64,000 bases of DNA from NCBI GenBank assembly GCA_019137255.1, contig WPDH01000407.1, positions 1 to 64,000 on the forward strand. The letters run 5' to 3'. The DNA is from Corinectria fuckeliana. Lineage: Eukaryota; Ascomycota; Sordariomycetes; Hypocreales; Nectriaceae. Of this stretch, positions 1 through 11,730 are shown in pieces. The notes beneath the pieces were generated by a model that made no database searches, had not been told where the DNA came from, and saw only the letters and a list, made by a program, of their open reading frames with translations. How positions within the stretch are numbered: position 1 is the first letter of the stretch; every line of letters begins with the position of its first letter. The position numbers were made by a program, and so were the translations under genes.

Positions 1-3000
1 AAATAATAATAAAGATTTATATTGCTACTAACAGCTGCTAACAGCTGTTAAGTATTAGGTTTATACTAGCCTCTAGCTAATAATAACTATACTACTAGCT
101 AACTTACTAATAGCTAGCTAACTTACTAGTAGCTAGTTTTACTTACTTAAAATCCTAAGCTCTTAGCTATAACTATAAAGTAACTTAAATATACCTAGCT
201 AGTATAATCTTAATACTTAACTGTTTTACTCTTATAGTAGACTAGGTGCTTAACATCTAGTTAACTATTTCTTTCTTTTTTACCTCTTTTTTCTTTTTTC
301 CTTTTTTTTTCTTATCCTTTTTTCTTTTTCTCTCTTTTTAATTTTCTTTTAGCCCTCTAGGAAATAAGATAACTCTAGTCTTAGTAAAAGGACTATTTAC
401 TTACATATAGTAATAGTATAAGAGGCCTAACCTAAGTCTACTATATAAAAGATATAAGTTTTTATCTAATTTTATAGTTTTTCTTATATTTATATAAAAT
501 AAAAGTACTATTTACCTTTTAGGTCTATAAAGTATAAATAAATAATAAATAATAATAAATATATATATAATCTAATATATTTATATATATATAATTAGTT
601 AAGATATCTTTTATATCTTTTTAAGCCTACTAGTAAAAAACCTAACTGTAAAATAAGATAATATTTTCTTTTTATATTTATATATTTTATATTATATTTA
701 CAGAGAGGTCTTTTATAAGCTTTAATAACTTATTAACTTAAAGATTAATTTTAAATAAGTTAATTACTCTTTTAGCTAGTAGGAAAAGTATATAAGCTTA
801 GATAATAGCTAGCTAGTAAAAAGGTTAAAAATTAGCTAAGAGCTGTAAAGAAAATTAAGCAGAGCTAGTATAATAAGCTAGAGTTATTCTAATATCTAAG
901 AACTCTTTTAGGATTTTAAAAAGCTCTTTATAGCTTAGATTAGCTAGTTCTTTAAGTACATTCTTACTTTAGTTATATAAGAGTTTAATAACTTTATTTA
1001 GTATAATATTATAAAAAGATTAGGTATAAGTTAAGAAGGAGCTTTAGGATATTAGATTAATTATTTTATAAAAATACTAATACTTACTTATCTAATAAAA
1101 TATTTTATAGTAGTCTCTAGTAGTAAGATACTAGCTATTAAAACAGCTTAACCTAGTAATAAGAGATTCCTATTAGTCTTAATCTTAAGAATAAAAGATC
1201 TTTTATAAGTTCTTTTTAGCCTTCTTCTAGTTATACTTATTTACTATATACTTAACTTATTATTAAACTATAAGGTTAGAGTACTAAGTAAAGTAAATAC
1301 CCTATTTATCTTTAGTAATATTATAACTATTTATATATAACTTAAAGCTTATAAGAAAATTAGTTATATTAAGCCTTATAAATTACTAGTAAAAAAGAAG
1401 AATAAGTTTTTAAGATTTTACAAATAGTAACTTCTTAATAAGCTTAGTTAGAAGGTAGTATAACTTAAGATTAGTTAGAAAGAGTATTAAAATTATAGTC
1501 TTAATAAGAGTTAAAAATCCTAAGAGAGTTATAATAGTAAGTATAAGACTAAGAGAAAAAGAATTAGAAGAAGTTAACCTGCTTAAAAGTATTATATCTA
1601 ATAGTTATAAGAATTATTATCTTTTTCTGCCTCTTAGCTTTAAAAGTATAAGTAGAATTATTTTTAGCTTAAAGGTTTTTTAGTTAAGTTAAAAAGATAA
1701 CTTACTAGTAGTTATAATTCTTTTATTTAGAACTTAGTTATAGTTAGATAATAATAAGACTAATAAGACTAAGAGTATTACTATAAGGTTTACTATAAGA
1801 ATCTAAATAGTAATAAGTCTTATACTAAAAGTAATTTCTAGTTATCTTAGGGTTTTTAAAAGTAAGATTTTTAGTAATAGCTTTTTTTGTTTTTATACTT
1901 ACTTTATATAGTATTTAATTTCTAGGTTTCTTAGTAAGACTAGCCTTTTTAACTTAAGTAAAGCTTTTACTAGTAACTACTATTTTCTAGTATTTACTTT
2001 AATCTTATATAGTTTTAGTTCTAAAAAGTATTAAGATAGTTTTATATTAATTATTAAATATTATTTAATATTATTTAGTAAGTAAAAAAGATTTATAAAA
2101 TTATTATTAATCTTTTTAATAAAAGGCTTTTATTATCCTAAAAGTATTAAGTCTAATAAGATAGTACTACTTAATAGTCTTTAAGAATTTAAGGCTAGGT
2201 ATAAGGTTATTTTTAAGATCTTATCTTCTTCTCTTTTTTAATATTATCTATTATTTTTAAGTATCTCTTTCTCTCCTCTTTTAGCTCTTATTTAGTATAT
2301 TAGGCTCTAATAGTAGCTAAAAGGTGCTTATTAGTATAACTAGGTCTTATAACCTAGCTATACTAACTTATTATCTTACTATAGCCTCTAAATTTGTTAG
2401 TAAGAGATATAGTTAGTATAGACTAACTACCTAACTAAAGCTGTTAGCTTAAAAGAGGAGATATATAGATAAGATTACAGCTTAGATAACTATAAAAGAT
2501 ATAAAACAGATTAGACTGCTTTTAAGTATTAGATTTAATACTTTTAAAGGTAATCTAGCTAATAAGAATAAGAATAAATAATAAGAGCTGTTATAACAGC
2601 TAGGTAAGATAAGATAAAAAGTGATAAAAGATAAGATTAAAATTAAGAAGAGAAAAAGTGTTATCTTTTATTAAGATTAGGTAAGATAACCACTTTAAGT
2701 AGTAACTACTAGCAGCTAGGCTTTATATATATTAAAACTCCCGTGCTAATTAGCACTATTATAATAGTAAAAATCTTAGGGATTTACTAACTATACTAGT
2801 TATAGTATCTAACTTAATTATACAGGCTATAGTTAAGTTAATATAATAAATATTAATATTATTAAACACCTAGCTAGGACTATCTAGGTTAACTATTAGA
2901 CCTCTAGTGATTTTAGAGAGTAGATAGTCTTAAAAGCTTACTTATATAAGTTATATTTCTAGGCTAAGACTATATAGTAAGACTGTTAATTAATAGGAGT

Positions 3001-3900
3001 ATAATATTAGATCGTGAGTTATTAAAATCTTAACTATTATCTCTATTATCCTTTAAATTAGAGTTAACATCAGAAGGGATCTAAATTAGCTTGTTAGAAG
3101 CTCTAAATTCTAAAGTTAATAGGTGGTTATTTTTATCTTTACGCGGGGATAAAGTTTCAGCTGGTAAAGGAGAAGAAGGATAAGCTTACTACTACTTCTG
3201 CCAGCTAGTATTAAGAGTGGTAGTTAGTATTATAGTCAGGCTATATATGCTCTTGTTAAGGTAGAAGATATAAGATTTGCTCAGATAGTATTATTAGGCA
3301 GGTAGGCACTACCCAGCTTTAATACTTAAGCCAGCCTGCATGCTATAGCCTTTCTGCCGCCTCTAGGTGCTACCTAGCTTCTCCCTACTATCTGTTTATC
3401 TGAGATAAAAGGGGTGCTTAAAAGAAGGCTATAATATTCCTATCTCTATTATCTCTACTAATTAACTAACTGCTAAGCCAGACTAATATAGTTATATAAA
3501 GAGAAGACTCTTACTATCTTAACACTTAACCTCTTACTAGAAAGTCAACTCTTTTATTAGTAAGGTAAAGTTCTCAGGGACTCTAGAGTCAGCCCTAAGA
3601 CACCTCTTAGTCGCTTATAGTCTCTGTACACAAATCATATCCTCATGTTAGATAAGCAGAGTCTAGATCCTAATAGCTGGCGGTTTCTGCTTGCCTACCT
3701 GGCTCTGATAATATCACCTAACTTAGCAAACTAGATGCTAATTATCCCTAGCCCGTAAGTTCTCTAGCCACCTAGACTCCTAACACCTACTACACACTAT
3801 TATCGCCTAAGTACCCAAGAGTAAGAAGGTAGCTAAGACCAAGACTAAGCGTAAAACAAGCTCCATCTCGCCTCACTTCGCCCCTCTACCCCGTCCCATA
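1..3900. repeat. AT-rich, RIP-like gene-free block
   Basis: The first 3.9 kb is overwhelmingly A+T with very many TpA steps (TAGCTA, CTAATA, TTAATA strings) and few CpA or TpG. No open frame of useful length exists on either strand. This is the composition expected of repeated DNA mutated by RIP (C to T at CpA) in Pezizomycotina. From about 3100 the composition drifts back towards normal. I could not identify the ancestral element: no terminal repeats or transposase and reverse-transcriptase motifs are readable. The RIP reading is an inference from composition, which I judged by eye and did not compute. Confidence 0.8.
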
Positions 3901-4930
3901 CGATATCACCCAACCTCCATCCTGCAAAATCCAAAAGGTCATTATATCATCCATCTATACGTTCATATATGTAGTATACTCCTTTCGTTTTATGCCGCCC
4001 AGCCCTTGCCTCATCTATGGCGAATCAGAGGGACGAAGGGGCTTAGCCATAGGAGCCGGCGGCCACGGAAGAGGCGTCTCCGAAATGACACCAGTTCACT
4101 ACCCCTGTGTTAGTGAATCATGCCCGCCTATGCAATATGTTCTCGTCGCTCGCCATAGGTCAGACTCAGTCACTACTCCGTTTTGAAGGAAGGGGGGGAA
4201 GAGGGGCCATACTTCAGCTCGCCGGAGCTAGCCATTCCTGCCCCATCAAGTGTACGCCAAGAGCGTATCGCCTCGGTCTGCCTTAGGCATAGACACAGTC
4301 GAGTCGGCTATTACGGTATTTTCGCGACTAGTCAGCTCCCCGTGGGAGGCCTCACGAGGACTAACAACCCAGGTGGGTGCCTGCTACCTGAGAATGGAGC
4401 GCGACGACGAGAGGCTACCATCCCGTTAGACTATCCGTCTCAGGAGAATGGCTTCAACGGCGGCTTCAGGCATCAGTTAGTATACAGCGAAGGGCTATAA
4501 GCGAGAAGGGAAAGTAGTTTATACAGGTGTAAAATTCCTCCAGGTAAGAAAGGAAGTTTCTTGGAAAGCACTCAGAGGATGCAACCGATCGTCCTGCGAA
4601 GGGGAGGAAGAGGGAATACGACTAACACTGTCGCTAAGTTGACCTGAAGCGATAATGCGATGATAGGAGTCCCATGCGACCGAGCGGATGACGCGGCCAG
4701 CTCACGGAAGTGAAATGCAGGCTGAGGAGGAAATCAGGAGCGATAGGAGGGTAAGAAGTTGAGAGTATAAGTTCTTAAGGGTAGAGGGATGTTAGGCGAC
4801 AGGGAGACCGCTTATATAGAAACAGGTCACATAACATCACGTGACATGTCGAAGGTGGCAGGCGGCGACGGCGCCTTACCCGAATAGATGTGCCGCTAAA
4901 CCGGCGGGGGCAGCAGCGTGTCCGCGATTA
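3901..4930. other. Normal-composition island between two AT-rich blocks
   Basis: About 1 kb of mixed, moderately GC-rich sequence lies between the two AT-rich blocks. It contains two short open frames (3992-4186 and 4183-4500) whose translations are low in hydrophobic cores and match no family I know, so I do not call them genes. No RNA gene is visible. It may be unique DNA that was never duplicated and therefore escaped RIP. Confidence 0.4.
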
Positions 4931-5329
4931 CTACTTTTAGTAAGTTTACTATTATAATACTTAAAATACTATAAGTAGTTATTAAGTAAATATCTAGTTT
5001 ATTAAGATATAATACTTTATTAATATATTATTAATAAGTATAAAAAGAAAAAAAAGTTATATTTTATTAATTAATTATTATTAGGTATAATATAATATAA
5101 AAGAGAGAGAGAAGATAATATTTTATTAATTAATTATTAGTATAATAAGTAAAAAGAGAGAGAAAAATAGTTATAATATTAAAGAAAAAAAAATTTTTTA
5201 TAAGTATAAGAGAGTAATATATTAATTAAGCTTAGCTAAGAGGTATTTTACTTTTTCTAAATTCTAATTAATTATAATTATTAGACTATCTTATAAGTTA
5301 ACTTATAAAAAACCTATTTTAACCCCTAC
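4931..5329. repeat. Second AT-rich block with an imperfect tandem duplication
   Basis: About 400 bp of nearly pure A+T with sharp edges. Inside it an imperfect direct repeat of about 59 bp occurs from 5056 and again from 5114. Both copies carry the core TTTTATTAATTAATTATTA and end in a GA-rich run (GAGAGAGA). No coding potential. Probably another RIP-degraded fragment, related in composition to 1-3900. Confidence 0.7.
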
Positions 5330-5685
5330 TAGCGCTACCACCCCTTAGGTTAGGGCTAGGGTCACCCCTCAGGTTGTCTATATCCCCAGGTGGCATCGCA
5401 CTTCGGCAAACTGTCCGGCAGTGGACTCGGCCGTAATCGTCACCAGGGTCAAGGCCGCCCCGGACCAGCCCGAGGCTGTCTAATGCCGTGTATTCGTAAG
5501 CATCCTCGTATCTTATCAAGCACTTAGTAACCAGTATCGACTGCCTGGACTACGAAGTGTACTACATCAGACTATTCAACACTGTTCGATCCCACAGCAC
5601 TTCGAGGCCCTCGCAGAAGAGCATCACTTGATACACCAATACTGACTGTAATCATCATCCCCCGCCACCAGACCAACCACCAAAA
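5330..5685. promoter_or_regulatory. Upstream region of the dioxygenase gene
   Basis: This 356 bp leader lies between the AT-rich block and the dioxygenase ATG. It has normal composition and a pyrimidine- and CA-rich stretch just before the start (CCGCCACCAGACC...), which is common in fungal leaders. No clear TATA box or regulator site was recognised. Confidence 0.3.
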
Positions 5686-6761
5686 ATGAGCCAATCACGC
5701 CCCGTCAAAGACCTCACAATCGACAACATCACAGAGAATGTGCATGCAATCAACTCGGGCTGCAGCGACCCGCGCCTGCGCTTTCTTCTCGAGAAACTAG
5801 TCACCCATCTCCACGACTTCGCACGGGAGACGCGTCTAACCACGCCCGAGTGGGAGTCAGCAATCAAGTTCCTGACCGACGTCGGGCAGATCTGCACCGA
5901 CGTGCGGCAAGAGTTCATTCTCCTGTCCGACGTCCTGGGCCTCTCGCTTCTCGTCGACTCGATCGACCATCCCAAGCCCGAGGCTTCCACCGAAGGCACC
6001 GTCCTCGGGCCGTTCCACACGCACGAAGCCGAGCACTCGCCCAACGGCGCACTCATCTCCCACGACCCAGACGGCGAGCCCCTGCTGGTGGTGTGCTCTG
6101 TCAAGGACACACAGGGCAGGCCTGTCCCGGGCGCCAAGGTTGATGTCTGGGAGACGGACTCCAAGGGCTTCTACGATGTCCAGCACGCCGACCGCACCGG
6201 CCCGGATGGCCGCGCCGTGGTGGAGAGTGATGACGACGGCATGTTCTTCTTCCAGGCCATCGTGCCAGTCCCTTATCCAATCCCCGACGACGGGCCGGTT
6301 GGGAAGCTGTTGGGGGTGCTGAATCGACACCCCTACCGCCCAAGCCATTTCCACTTCATGTTTGACAAGCCAGGCTTTGACCGACTCATCACGTAAGGGA
6401 TCCATCAGCATGCTCAAGCCTTTACTTGTGCTCTGCATCGTCTCCCCTAGATCTAGTGCTAACGCTGTCTAAAAGAGCACTCTATCTGCGCGGCGACCCC
6501 TATGAGAGGTCGGACGCCGTGTTTGGGGTCAAGGAGTCTCTGGTAGTTGACCTAGGGACTGTCTCGGATGTCGAGGGCTTGGTGGAAAAGTACGGCGTCT
6601 CCCCCGCGACGAGGTTGCTTCAGTACGATTTTGTTCTAGTAGGTGAAGAAGAAGTGGGCAAACTTCGCGATGAGAAGGCGAGGGAGGCTATCCAGAAGCA
6701 AGGAGTCAAGGGACTTCAGGTGGTAAATGGGACATTGATTCCCCAGAGTAGCTCTCGATGA
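5686..6761 (+). CDS. Intradiol ring-cleavage dioxygenase (catechol/hydroxyquinol 1,2-dioxygenase family)
   Basis: Two exons, 5686-6392 and 6476-6761, give about 330 residues, a normal length for the family. The intron starts GTAAGG and ends AAAAG, and splicing restores the conserved LITALYLR junction. Residues about 20-90 form the N-terminal dioxygenase cap (HDFARETRLTTPEW, VGQICTD). Residues 103-111 carry EGTVLGPFH, and the C-terminal part is the beta-sandwich catalytic domain. The four Fe(III) ligands are visible as Tyr197 (VPYPIP), Tyr217, His221 and His223 (HPYRPSHFHF). Such cytosolic enzymes open catechol or hydroxyquinol between the hydroxyls to muconate or maleylacetate. The spacing after Tyr197 (PIPDDGPVG) looks more like hydroxyquinol dioxygenases, but the substrate is an inference. 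It lies in line with a dehydroquinase gene, which suggests aromatic-acid catabolism. Confidence 0.93.
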
Positions 6762-7124
6762 ATGGCAGATGCGATCAAACTAGAGGTTCTTCGTGTTCAC
6801 TTTGGCTACTGCCTGTTTTCCTCTCCTAAATTAGCTGTGATTTGATCCGAGCAACAAAACACCTCCTTCTTCTTCTTCCGTCAAAATGAAGTCTTGAATC
6901 GATATTGATGTCTTAGTCTAATATACAGCTCCCCAGCCTACTCATACCTAACGGCATCACGCGAGGGAGCAAGCTTCATGAAGCCCACCACAGCCTTGTT
7001 CTTTCTTACTTTGTGCTACCATGCTATACAAAGCAGAGGCTACCTAGGGACACCTGAATATTATCACATTTAGTATTTAGGCCAGCCTAGCACTTAGCAT
7101 CAGCGTAGTGCGTATTACATTTTG
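6762..7124. other. Intergenic, dioxygenase to SnoaL-like remnant
   Basis: About 360 bp of mixed sequence between two convergent genes. It probably holds both 3' ends. Nothing else recognised. Confidence 0.3.
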
Positions 7125-7618
7125 CTATAACTGGAAAATGTAATAAATATCGCTACCCTTGTCTTCAACTCGGCTCTTGGCCTGCCGATACAAAAGATCG
7201 TGCTTCTCAGGATTCACGGTTCCCACATGCGTCCGATGTCCAGGCATGTCCCCGAGCACCACGACGCCCATTGTTGCTTCCTGGAAATACGCAATATGCT
7301 TGTCCCCCGGTGGATAGAGCTTCTGCTTCTCCTCGTCTATCGCGGGAATCTTTGTCGGGTTCGTAGGAACCTCCCTCTCATACCAGTCAGACCAATCTAG
7401 CTCCCCAGCGATCGTCGACCTTTTCGAAGAAGAAGCAGAATCGGCAGTCAGCCTCGACATCGATTTCAGCGCCGTCAACTTCAGATCGATGCGTGATTGT
7501 TGGCTTGAGCTTGGTGACTGCTAGTGTCCCCTTGATGTTGATGTCTGTTGTTAATCCGTAGCATCGGTGCACGATGAAGACGCCCTCGGGCAGGCTATAA
7601 AGATCGAGTGTTCTGATC
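7125..7618 (-). pseudogene. SnoaL-like (NTF2-fold) family gene, frameshifted
   Basis: Read from 7618 downward, one frame gives a conserved fungal SnoaL-like segment (EGVFIVHRCYG, DCRFCFFFEKVDDRWGARLV) and then stops at about 7390. A second frame resumes immediately with the family's expected continuation (DWYERE, EATMGVVVLGDMPGHRTHVG, EKHDLLYRQAK) to the stop at 7125. Joining the two needs a 1-nt removal or 2-nt addition near 7390-7398, with no room for an intron. The 5' exon beyond the likely AG acceptor at about 7619 was not found with confidence. Members of this family are small cone-shaped proteins often found beside aromatic-degradation genes, with mostly unproven functions. It is either a recent pseudogene or an assembly error. 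Confidence 0.6.
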
Positions 7619-8160
7619 TATTTGCAACGTACAACTGTCGTAAAAACAAAATATTAAATATAATATTACTGACAGAGATGTGGGTTTATACTCCGGTTGG
7701 GGGTTGAGACACTACGAGAGAAAGGGTGTTCTCCATTTCACCTGGGGACGCTGCTTGAGCATCATTCCCGGGGTGCAAAGAACTGTTTCTCCCGGCACTA
7801 CATAACTTGACGTGACGTCGGTAGATTCATTGCAGCCAGTAGAAGCGATTTCCCCGAAGCATCACCGAGGGGAACTGATCCCGGGGCGTTCGCAAAAGCT
7901 CTAGGGTATGCTAGTGGGGATGGATTATGATTTGCTGAGTGAGCGGAGGAATTCATTGCCGCCGTGGGGACTGGCAGAGCCATTCCCCGCTGATCGGCAT
8001 TCCGCGATCGCTGTGGCCGGCCTTGTCTCGATGACCTCTTCTTATCAATAAGAAAAAGTAATCTCATTAGTCTGGTTTATCAAGCGCCGCAAGCATACAG
8101 GAGTCCATCTCTCGCCCTCTGTAATCCCAATCTACTTGTCACAAGGACCAGCCAACCATC
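7619..8160. other. Intergenic, including possible 5' end of the SnoaL-like gene
   Basis: About 540 bp between the minus-strand SnoaL-like remnant and the dehydroquinase. A minus-strand ATG with a 16-codon frame lies near 7735 and could be a first exon, but no family match supports it. The rest should contain divergent promoters. No specific sites recognised. Confidence 0.3.
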
Positions 8161-8628
8161 ATGGGCAAATCTATCCTGCTCATCAACGGCCCGAACTTGA
8201 ACCTCCTGGGCACCCGGGAGCCTCAAATGTACGGGTACACGACACTGAGCGACGTCGAGAGCAACTCGATAGAGCAGGCAAAGTCCCTCGGAGCGGAACT
8301 GCAAGTCTTCCAATCCAACCACGAGGGCGCCATCATCGAACGGATTCACGCCGCGAGAGGCAATGTTGATGCCATCATCATTAACCCCGCTGCATACACG
8401 CACACAAGCGTCGGCATCCGTGATGCGCTCCTCGGCGTCGACATCCCCTTCATCGAGCTTCACCTCACCAACACGCATACGCGAGAGCCCTTCAGACACC
8501 ACAGCTACTTTAGCGACAAGGCTATGGCGGTTATCATGGGCTTTGGAGTACATGGATATGGATACGCCATCGACCATGCGGTCAAGAATATTCCCACCAA
8601 GGAAGAGCGTGCGGTAGGCAAGGCTTAA
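8161..8628 (+). CDS. Type II 3-dehydroquinate dehydratase (catabolic dehydroquinase)
   Basis: A single exon of 155 codons, the full usual length of the small dodecameric type II enzyme. Diagnostic blocks are all present: NGPNLNLLGTREP, FQSNHEG, INPAAYTHTSVGIRDAL and ELHLTNTHTREPFRHHS. The catalytic residues fall at the family positions Arg19, Tyr24, Asn75, His81 and His101. It converts 3-dehydroquinate to 3-dehydroshikimate. In filamentous fungi the stand-alone type II enzyme serves quinate catabolism (the qutE/qa-2 role), while the biosynthetic activity sits in the AROM pentafunctional protein. The enclosing cytosolic route leads via protocatechuate to ring cleavage. The nearby dioxygenase fits an aromatic-degradation neighbourhood, although the rest of a qa cluster is not in this window. 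Confidence 0.96.
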   Translation: MGKSILLINGPNLNLLGTREPQMYGYTTLSDVESNSIEQAKSLGAELQVFQSNHEGAIIERIHAARGNVDAIIINPAAYTHTSVGIRDALLGVDIPFIELHLTNTHTREPFRHHSYFSDKAMAVIMGFGVHGYGYAIDHAVKNIPTKEERAVGKA

Positions 8629-10285
8629 ATAAACTGGTGTATGGGACATTCCGAGATAGATGCTACAGATGGCCCGGGTCAAATATGCAATTCAAGTGTG
8701 GCGGCTCCGTTCCAAAACAACTCAAGTCAGTGTTTATATCGAATTCTGAAGAGTAAGATCCTCTAGCCCCATATAAAGAGGCTGAGCTTATGCTGAAATG
8801 TCCGATTGTGAGTATGCTCGCTGAGTGAAACTTTGGGGATTGCGAATTCATAAACTACTCGGTGACTGCGGTCAGTATCCGTGCCATCCGGGACACCACT
8901 GTGCCTACGAAGGTTCGTTTCGTAGATACTGCATATTAGCAGCCGCGGAACCTCCGTAAGCTGGTCAGAAATTCTGGGATTTTAGCTCTGGGTGCGACAC
9001 GCACGACAGGGACATCGGTCTCCGAGCAGAGCAGATGAGCGAGAGGTTCGGCAAGACCATGCACTGTCGAAGTTGACGATAACTACGAAAGCTCCTGCAG
9101 AAATTTCGACACCATCTTGTGAGATGCAATAACGCCCTTGAGTAAGGGAGTATCCGAGAGTGTCTGACTCATACGCATGTACTAGCGAAAGTTCCACAGC
9201 CTCCTTCATCCAAGGTAGCAGCTACAAGAACGGATGCCAAGCTCGCTTTGAACAAAGTCTGTCTTAGCCAACTTCGCTATGGCCCTACCATGCTTTCTAT
9301 GTCCGATGGCTTATCCTTCTATCAGATAATCCAGCTCATTCCTAAGATGAGGGCCATGGCGGATGGTTGCTTACCCGAGTAAGAACGGGGGAAGCCAAGG
9401 GTGAAAAGAACAAAGCCCCCGAAAGCCTCGTTTTTAGTCGTATTTAGTAGTAATTAGAATCGTTAGTGTAAGTGTTAGCTCTCTCGGCCCGGTGTGGAGT
9501 TACTTCGCTTTGTGCTACGGAGTAAGACAGAGTTAGTGAGTGTCTGACTCGTTCACTCGCCCCCCCGGGTTTAGTCCACGATTTGGCGGGGGCGAGGCCT
9601 CAATTCCGAGTGGCTGCATGAAACCTGGGGGAACGAGGACCCCTGACTTTGGATCCCCGATACTGCCTGTTGGTCAGAGTCCGACTTGCCTTGCCGGGAT
9701 GTTGCCATCGTAGTGTGCGTTTTGACCCTCTCTTTGAGTTTACGCGTGTTCCCTTATCCACGAAGAGCTCCAGCGTGTCAACTGCCGGGCTGACGTTCCT
9801 GACCCAACAGGCACGCGCTAACACGGTTGGGCGCGGATTCAGAGTCTGGACAGGTGTAGGCAAAAGCCACATCAGGAGACAGGGCTGGACTAGGGATCAT
9901 CCTGGGAGCGTCTAGTCGTCCCAAAGACCGCCAGGCCATGAGGAACCGACGGCCGAATCTCCTGATTGTCAGCTCTAGACTTGGAACTCGGGAAACGTGC
10001 CGCAAGCCGTCCCACACGATCGTCGCCAGCTGGTTCAGCCATAATTTCCAGGATTTGAAGTTTAATGCCACCTTTCATCGTATCCCCCTGAACGCGCTCC
10101 CATTTTGATCCCCGCCGATTGAAACAATCGATCGTCGCGGCCAGGGGTAGCAGGCGGACAGGCGTCAGTTTACCTGGTCCTACAGCAGTATCCGTACGTC
10201 TGGGGTTGCTTATCTATTCCCTGCTGCGTTTCTTTCGCTCTTTACAGACTCTCTATTGAACCCTGCGGCTTCGTGAACCGTCAAC
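8629..10285. other. Intergenic, no gene recognised
   Basis: About 1.66 kb without a supported gene. The 9420-9600 stretch (pyrimidine/purine-rich, starting near TGTTAG, with a C-run at about 9560) vaguely resembles retrotransposon LTR ends, but I found no matching second copy or target-site duplication. The last 200 bp should be the promoter and leader of the rhodopsin-domain gene. Confidence 0.3.
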
Positions 10286-11730
10286 ATGCAGTCCAGACAA
10301 GTAGATGTGTGGTCGGCCGAGTTCGTCACCTTCCCAATTGCGACAGTGTTCCTCATCCTCCGTCTCTCAAGCCGCAGAATTACGAGGGCCGGCCTTTGGT
10401 GGGATGATTACTTTGCGATAGCATGCTATGTTTGTTGCCCACCATCGTCTCCGCAAACTGGTTATTCTGACTTTGAATCTAGACGACAGCATGTGTATGG
10501 GCAGTCTTGTTGCCTTTGTGTGAGTCATGTCGCCGCCTGAGCCTGTCAAATGTTAATGCTAACTCCATATTAGGGCTTAAAAAAGGATTCGGGCTGCACG
10601 CCACGGACGTCAAGGGCATGACCTTTGAGGAGGCGAACTCTACCACGAAGAAATACCTCTTTATCATCGAACACACCTACGCATTCACGCTATTCTTCGC
10701 CAAAATCTCCATTCTTACGTTCTACTGGCGTATGTTCCGGGTTACCAACATCAAGGTTGCAATCCAGGTCTTGATTGGTTGCTCCATAATCTGGATTCTG
10801 GCTCGGGTATGTATTCCTAGCTCACAAGGAGACGGCAACACTAACTCCAGGTTCTTCCCAGACATTCCTCACCACCTTTCATTGCATTCCTGTCCAGGCA
10901 TTCTGGGACTTTTCCATCAAGGACGCGAAATGTGTCATCGAGAGCAACAAGTTCTTCTTCGGCACGGTTCTCGCACACGTCATCATCGACATCGCCATCT
11001 TGGTTTTGCCGATTGTGCAAATCCAGAGACTTCAGCTACCTAAGATGCAAAAGGTGGGAATTGTACTTATGTTTATGTTTGGTATCATGTAAGTTCCTCA
11101 TTCTGTGCAAAGTTACTGGCGAAGTCTCGCATACTAATCAAGGTGGATCCAGGGTCTGCGTGGCTGGCTTGGTCATTGTCGGCGTGTCTACGACTTTTGA
11201 TAACCACTCCGATGACATGACTTGGAACTTGGCTCCTATTATTACTTGGGCGACAGTGGAGGTGAATCTAGTTACAATTTCCGGTACGTTCACAATGCAA
11301 TATATACACCAAAGGGTTAGCTAACCGTTGTTCAGCTTGCCTCCCGACAATCCGACCCGCTTGTGTATACCTCTTCTCCTGCGGCCACCCATCCTCGACC
11401 ATCGGCTCCGGCTCAAACAGTTACGGTCAAAGCTTCGGCCAAAGCTACGGCCGGAGTCAAAACAAGAACGCCATCCGACTCTCCACTCTGCCCAAGGACG
11501 AATCGAGCTCAACACGTGAACTTGCTGGGCGTGGAGAAGGCCGCAGTGGCTCCATTTCTTCCGACTTCGAGACTCACGCATTCGACAGACATCGTGGCAA
11601 TATTGCTACCGTTACTGGTCCAAGCGGGTCTACGATATCTGACGAATATCCTGAGGCTGGTGCATTTGGGGGAGGAATCATGGTCAAGAACGAGACGGTT
11701 GTACGGGTATCGACGGCAAAGCAGCGTTAA
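10286..11730 (+). CDS. Fungal rhodopsin-domain integral membrane protein (PTH11-like, no CFEM domain)
   Basis: Six exons: 10286-10429, 10483-10519, 10574-10806, 10862-11088, 11153-11283 and 11336-11730. The introns carry clear branch sites (CTGAC, CTAAC). The second exon is only 37 nt but is needed to complete the second membrane helix (FAIACY/TTACVWAVLLPLW). The protein shows the family landmarks WWDDYFAIA, GFGLHA, FFAKISILTFYWRMF, TFLTTFHCIPVQAFWDF and a TWATVEVNL helix near the end. About seven hydrophobic helices are followed by a Ser/Gly/Tyr-rich cytosolic tail with a short repeated SYGQSFGQSYGRSQ stretch. Members are plasma-membrane proteins related to putative fungal G-protein-coupled receptors. 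The ligand and signalling role are unknown for most, including this one. It stands alone with no co-oriented partner. Confidence 0.85.

Noticed and set aside
3992..4500. Two overlapping plus-strand open frames of 64 and 105 codons in the island between AT blocks
   Set aside because: No family resemblance, no splice structure and an overlap of a few bases only; most likely chance in GC-richer DNA.
9420..9600. Possible solo LTR starting near TGTTAG
   Set aside because: No second copy, terminal inverted bases or target-site duplication could be found by eye.
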